NCBI GenBank assembly: GCA_943912855.1
Contig: CALTVC010000015.1
Coordinates: 1-64,000 of the forward strand
Length of the DNA: 64,000 nt
Direction of reading: 5' to 3'
Source of the DNA: an uncultured Flavobacterium sp.
GTDB taxonomy: Bacteria; Bacteroidota; Bacteroidia; Flavobacteriales; Flavobacteriaceae
The position numbers were made by a program, and so were the translations under genes. Shown piece by piece: positions 60,821 to 64,000 of the stretch. Each line of letters starts with the position of its first letter. The first letter of the stretch is position 1. The notes under the pieces were generated by a model, which did not search any database, had not been told where the DNA came from, and was given only the letters and a program-made list of their open reading frames with translations.

Positions 60821-61000
60821 AGGTAATGGGTAATAATAAATGTTATTTGTTTCTTAAAAGTATGTAGAAACACCTCTTAATTATGTTAAAATAAGTGAAT
60901 ATAACAAAATAAGACTTTTCGTTAAAAAAATATAACTGATTGTTTGATTTATGAGGTTTTAAAGGGGTTTTAGCCAGATATGATTTAATTATATAACAAA

Positions 61001-61024
61001 AACGCCGTCCCTTTTGGGGACGGC
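61001..61024 (-). terminator. Terminator after the second T9SS protein
   Basis: CGCCGTCCC and GGGACGGCG form a 9-bp GC-rich stem, preceded on the + strand by an A-run that is a T-run for the - strand gene ending at 61053. Confidence 0.85.
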
Positions 61025-61052
61025 GCCTTAACAATATTATTTTACCTAAACT

Positions 61053-64000
61053 TTATTGTTTCACAACTTTTGCAGTAGTGGTTCTTTCTCCTGCAGTTAC
61101 CTGAAGGATGTATGTTCCATTAGCAATGTGGCTTATGTTTAGTTGTGCCTGTGTACCGTTAGCAGTTTGCTCAAGTACGGTTTGACCCAATAGGTTTACC
61201 AGGGCAAGTTTTGTAATACTTTCACCTGCCTGTACATTAAGGACAGCGTTTGCAGGGTTAGGGTATACAACAAGCGTGTTTTTACCAAAGTTGTCAGTAC
61301 CTGAAGTAAGGTGTACTGTAATGGCTGTAACTATGCTGTCGCAATCGCCGTTGCTTTGGCTTACATAATATGTAGTACCATCTACAAGTTCAGAGAACGG
61401 ATCAATTTCTACATAATCATTTCCATCAAGTGTAAACCATGTAGCGGTAGCGCCTTCAGCCAAAGTAACTGTAAGGTCAGCAAGAGTTTCACCCGATGTA
61501 AAATCCTGTTCAGCCTCAGCTACAGGAGCAACCGGAGCTGTAGCAATAGTAACGCTTACAGAGCCTGCATCACTTGTACAACCGTTAACGGTTTGTGTTA
61601 CATAGTATGTGCCGGTTACAAGAGCTGTAGTGGTTTCTATAGCCGAACCACCTTCTGTAGCGTACCATGTAAGGATTGCGTTATCAGCAGCAGTAACAAC
61701 AATGTCAGCAACTGTAGCACTTCCGCAGAAAGTTTGCGCATCTGCAGTTGGTACGTTAGATGTAGTACAAAGTGTAGTAAAGCTTCCTGTTACCGGAGCC
61801 GATGTACATATTTCGTTAATAGCAGTAGCGCTGTAGTAGTATGTAGTGTTTCCGGTAAGTTCTGTAATAGAAAGCATACCGTTAGTGCTGGTAAATGGCG
61901 AGCCTTGTACAGGAGTGGTCATGGCTTCGTCTGTATACAGTTCGTAGCTGTAAGAAGAAGCACCTGCACTACCTGCCTGTAATCCGAAGGTAACACTTGC
62001 TGTTGTATCTGTAGTAAATGCAAAAGCTGTGTTTAGTACCGGACACTCGTTAATGATTTGTGCCGAAAGTCCGAAGATGTTTGGTACTGGTTCTGTAGCA
62101 CCTCCAGATGTTTTAGCAAAAGTAACCGAAGTAATGTTCTTGCCAAGGTTGGCCGAATCTATAGCTATGGTAATGTAAAATACTTTAGAAGCTCCTGTTT
62201 CTACGTTACCGGTTGCGTTAGCCCTGTTAGCACGGCCAATGCCAGATATTAGTGCAGGTTGTGTAGCTGTTCCGGCAACATACCAGTCAAGTAAAGAGAT
62301 AGCCGATACTGCCTGAGTAGAACCGTCGGCAAAGTTAACGATGGCATCTATTGTAGAAGCTCCACTACCTGAAGTAAGCGAAACATAAAGGTTACTTGCC
62401 TTAACAGGTTTAGTAAGAGTTAGCGTGCCGCTTTGTGCTTGTGCAGGAAGCCTAAGTGAGTTATTGCCTGTATAATCGGCAAGAAGGAATTCAAGACCCG
62501 CAATACCACTATTTGTAAGCCTTCTGTTTACTGGTAAACCTACCGAAGTAACAGCTCCTGTAGCAGTGTTTTTGTAGTTAAGCGCTATGTAAGCGTTGTT
62601 TGCTCCGTCTACACCGGCTGTGGTGCTTATGTTAGCAATACCGGTACCGTTAGCAATTACGTCCTGGTTAAAACCTGTTACGGTTAGCGGAGTATAAGCA
62701 CTCTGTGTAGTAAAGCTCATGCTACCTGTCCAGGCATCATTGGCACAGTTGCCTGTTTGTGCTTTAACACGGTAGTAATACGTAGCACCTACACCAAGAT
62801 TTGTAAGGGTATAAATGTTTGTATCTGTTGTAAACGTGCTTTCAAGGTCTAAAAGATCCTGGTCGTTATATAGCTCTACAGTATATGTAGTTTCAGTACC
62901 ACCGGTACCTACAACAGATGTCCAGTTAAGATCTGCACTGTTAAAGCTTATGTTACTTGCTCCAGAGTTTACTGTAGCTATAGCGCAACTTGTACCTTCA
63001 ACTGTGTCAGCAGCACCATAAATAGGACCAAAGCAAACTAAACCACCTTGGTTGTAAGCAAATACTGTGTAGTAGAAATGGGTGTTAGCCGCAACGAAGT
63101 CAGTGAAAGAAGGAGGAGTTGTACCTACAGATACTACGCTACCTCCACCTATGGTATTACCGGCTACATAAACAGTACCATTTACAGGTTCTGCTGTAAG
63201 AGCTGCAGTACTGCGAACAAGTATGTAACCTGCAGGTGCTGTGTCAGGAGCAGTTGTAGCAACAGTTATAGAACTTGCGGTAACGTCAGATACGGCTATA
63301 GCAGCAGCGGCCGGAGCCGGACAATCTGCAGGGCGTTCTCCAACAACAAGTGTGTAATCTTCAAACTCAGTATACGTAGTAGAATTACCACAAGGTGAAG
63401 TAATAGCACCGCTATAGCTGTCGCCTATCCTCATGCGGTATGCGCCTACAGCCTGGGTGGCAGGTATGGTAATAGTACCACTGTAGCTAGATGCATAGGT
63501 TGTAGTACCTACCAGCCTTTCGCCTTCGTCATTAAAATCCATGTCGCCATTCCAGTCTACCCAAATATAGAAATAGCCCGTATTTGTACTTTGGTTAATG
63601 GTAATGTTAAACGACCCGCCTGGTATTTGTGTTACTGCATGCGTAGCTGAGAAGTTAGTATAACCTGCAGTACCAAGTCCTGTTGGATTGCTTATGTTGG
63701 TTAAACCACCTGTAGTAGTTACATTACTAAGGTAATACGTAGTACTGGTTGAATATCCTGAAGGAATACAATATCCTGTGTAAAGGCTGCCTGTTGCATA
63801 GTTTGAATCACAAGCACCGTTATTTGCTTTAACTCTGTAGTAGTACGTCGTTTCGGCAGTTAGCCCTGTTACAAGCTGAGTCGTAGCAGTTACATCTGTA
63901 AACGGAGAACCGGTTACAGGGGTAGTAAAGGCGGCATCAGTATAAACTTCAACAGTATACGTGGTTGTAGTACCACCGCTACCGTTAGTACCCAATACCC
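61053..64000 (-). CDS. Partial large T9SS type A secreted protein, paralogue of 57554-60820
   Basis: The frame is open to the right window edge, so the start and signal peptide lie outside; about 982 residues are visible. Order from the edge: FN3-like domain, GEVED (WVDWNGDMDFNDEGE), FN3-like domains, the FNQDVIANGTG beta-sandwich module, an FN3-like part, then two Ig-like modules not present in the neighbour (VPTADAQTFCGSATVADI and the following VAEAEQDFTSGETLADL), and a type A sorting domain (YPNPANAVLNVQAG, GTYILQV). Protein and DNA are strikingly similar to the downstream gene over most of the shared modules. Adhesin-like by composition; no enzyme domain seen. Confidence 0.9.
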   Translation of the reverse strand, partial: VLGTNGSGGTTTTYTVEVYTDAAFTTPVTGSPFTDVTATTQLVTGLTAETTYYYRVKANNGACDSNYATGSLYTGYCIPSGYSTSTTYYLSNVTTTGGLTNISNPTGLGTAGYTNFSATHAVTQIPGGSFNITINQSTNTGYFYIWVDWNGDMDFNDEGERLVGTTTYASSYSGTITIPATQAVGAYRMRIGDSYSGAITSPCGNSTTYTEFEDYTLVVGERPADCPAPAAAAIAVSDVTASSITVATTAPDTAPAGYILVRSTAALTAEPVNGTVYVAGNTIGGGSVVSVGTTPPSFTDFVAANTHFYYTVFAYNQGGLVCFGPIYGAADTVEGTSCAIATVNSGASNISFNSADLNWTSVVGTGGTETTYTVELYNDQDLLDLESTFTTDTNIYTLTNLGVGATYYYRVKAQTGNCANDAWTGSMSFTTQSAYTPLTVTGFNQDVIANGTGIANISTTAGVDGANNAYIALNYKNTATGAVTSVGLPVNRRLTNSGIAGLEFLLADYTGNNSLRLPAQAQSGTLTLTKPVKASNLYVSLTSGSGASTIDAIVNFADGSTQAVSAISLLDWYVAGTATQPALISGIGRANRANATGNVETGASKVFYITIAIDSANLGKNITSVTFAKTSGGATEPVPNIFGLSAQIINECPVLNTAFAFTTDTTASVTFGLQAGSAGASSYSYELYTDEAMTTPVQGSPFTSTNGMLSITELTGNTTYYYSATAINEICTSAPVTGSFTTLCTTSNVPTADAQTFCGSATVADIVVTAADNAILTWYATEGGSAIETTTALVTGTYYVTQTVNGCTSDAGSVSVTIATAPVAPVAEAEQDFTSGETLADLTVTLAEGATATWFTLDGNDYVEIDPFSELVDGTTYYVSQSNGDCDSIVTAITVHLTSGTDNFGKNTLVVYPNPANAVLNVQAGESITKLALVNLLGQTVLEQTANGTQAQLNISHIANGTYILQVTAGERTTTAKVVKQ

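Noticed and set aside
60843..61034. 63-residue - strand frame in the spacer between the two T9SS genes
   Set aside because: It is AT-driven, runs through the terminator hairpin, and its protein shows no domain or signal.

Overview
The window reads as chromosome of a Flavobacteriaceae bacterium (Flavobacterium-like, phylum Bacteroidota). The evidence is: type IX secretion (T9SS) cargo with C-terminal sorting domains; a SprE/PorW-type gliding lipoprotein; very few Shine-Dalgarno sequences; repeated TAnnTTTG promoter elements just upstream of genes; an F-type ATP synthase operon that lacks the beta and epsilon genes; and several families I know mainly from Flavobacteriia (DUF4254, DUF5687, DUF6341, DUF6427).

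Layout. 1-2050 (- strand): the N-terminal part of a large secreted protein (T9SS type B-like) and a repeat-rich surface protein. 2227-6848: housekeeping and small genes (NTF2-like protein, CvpA, a small conserved protein, pheS, aldo/keto reductase, a secreted Ala/Thr-rich protein). 6957-19056 (- strand): a compact 12-kb tellurium/stress (Ter) operon transcribed HAD, PRTase, TerD, TerD, TelA, unknown, TerD, TerD, unknown, TerY, TerY, PP2C, kinase, TerC; a tRNA-Arg(CCU) lies just upstream. 19426-24672: GT9 glycosyltransferase, small membrane proteins and lipoproteins, Xaa-Pro aminopeptidase, recO. 24907-33160 (+): an exopolysaccharide/O-antigen-type cluster (flippase, acetyltransferase, two polymerase/ligase-like membrane proteins, two glycosyltransferases, initiating sugar-phosphate transferase). 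33210-38258: purD, DUF6341, DUF6427, upp, DUF4254, GT9. 38439-39491 (-): a PaaE-like flavin/2Fe-2S reductase.

39574-47405 (+) is the most unusual region. A PadR repressor sits behind a perfect palindrome that overlaps its own promoter. It is followed by eight consecutive, mostly overlapping, paralogous membrane proteins that all share a short N-terminal helical domain with an E-[LM]-x-D-H motif, then by an ABC-2 type permease and its ATPase. I regard this as the best candidate for an undescribed system.

47537-56512 (+) joins cell-surface and energy genes: sprE, a bactofilin, atpZ, a small membrane protein, then atpB-E-F-H-A-G. Hairpins between atpE and atpF and between atpA and atpG could tune subunit ratios. 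The window ends with a secreted protein (56639-57481, +) and two tandem, closely related giant T9SS proteins on the - strand (57554-60820, and 61053 to beyond the window edge).
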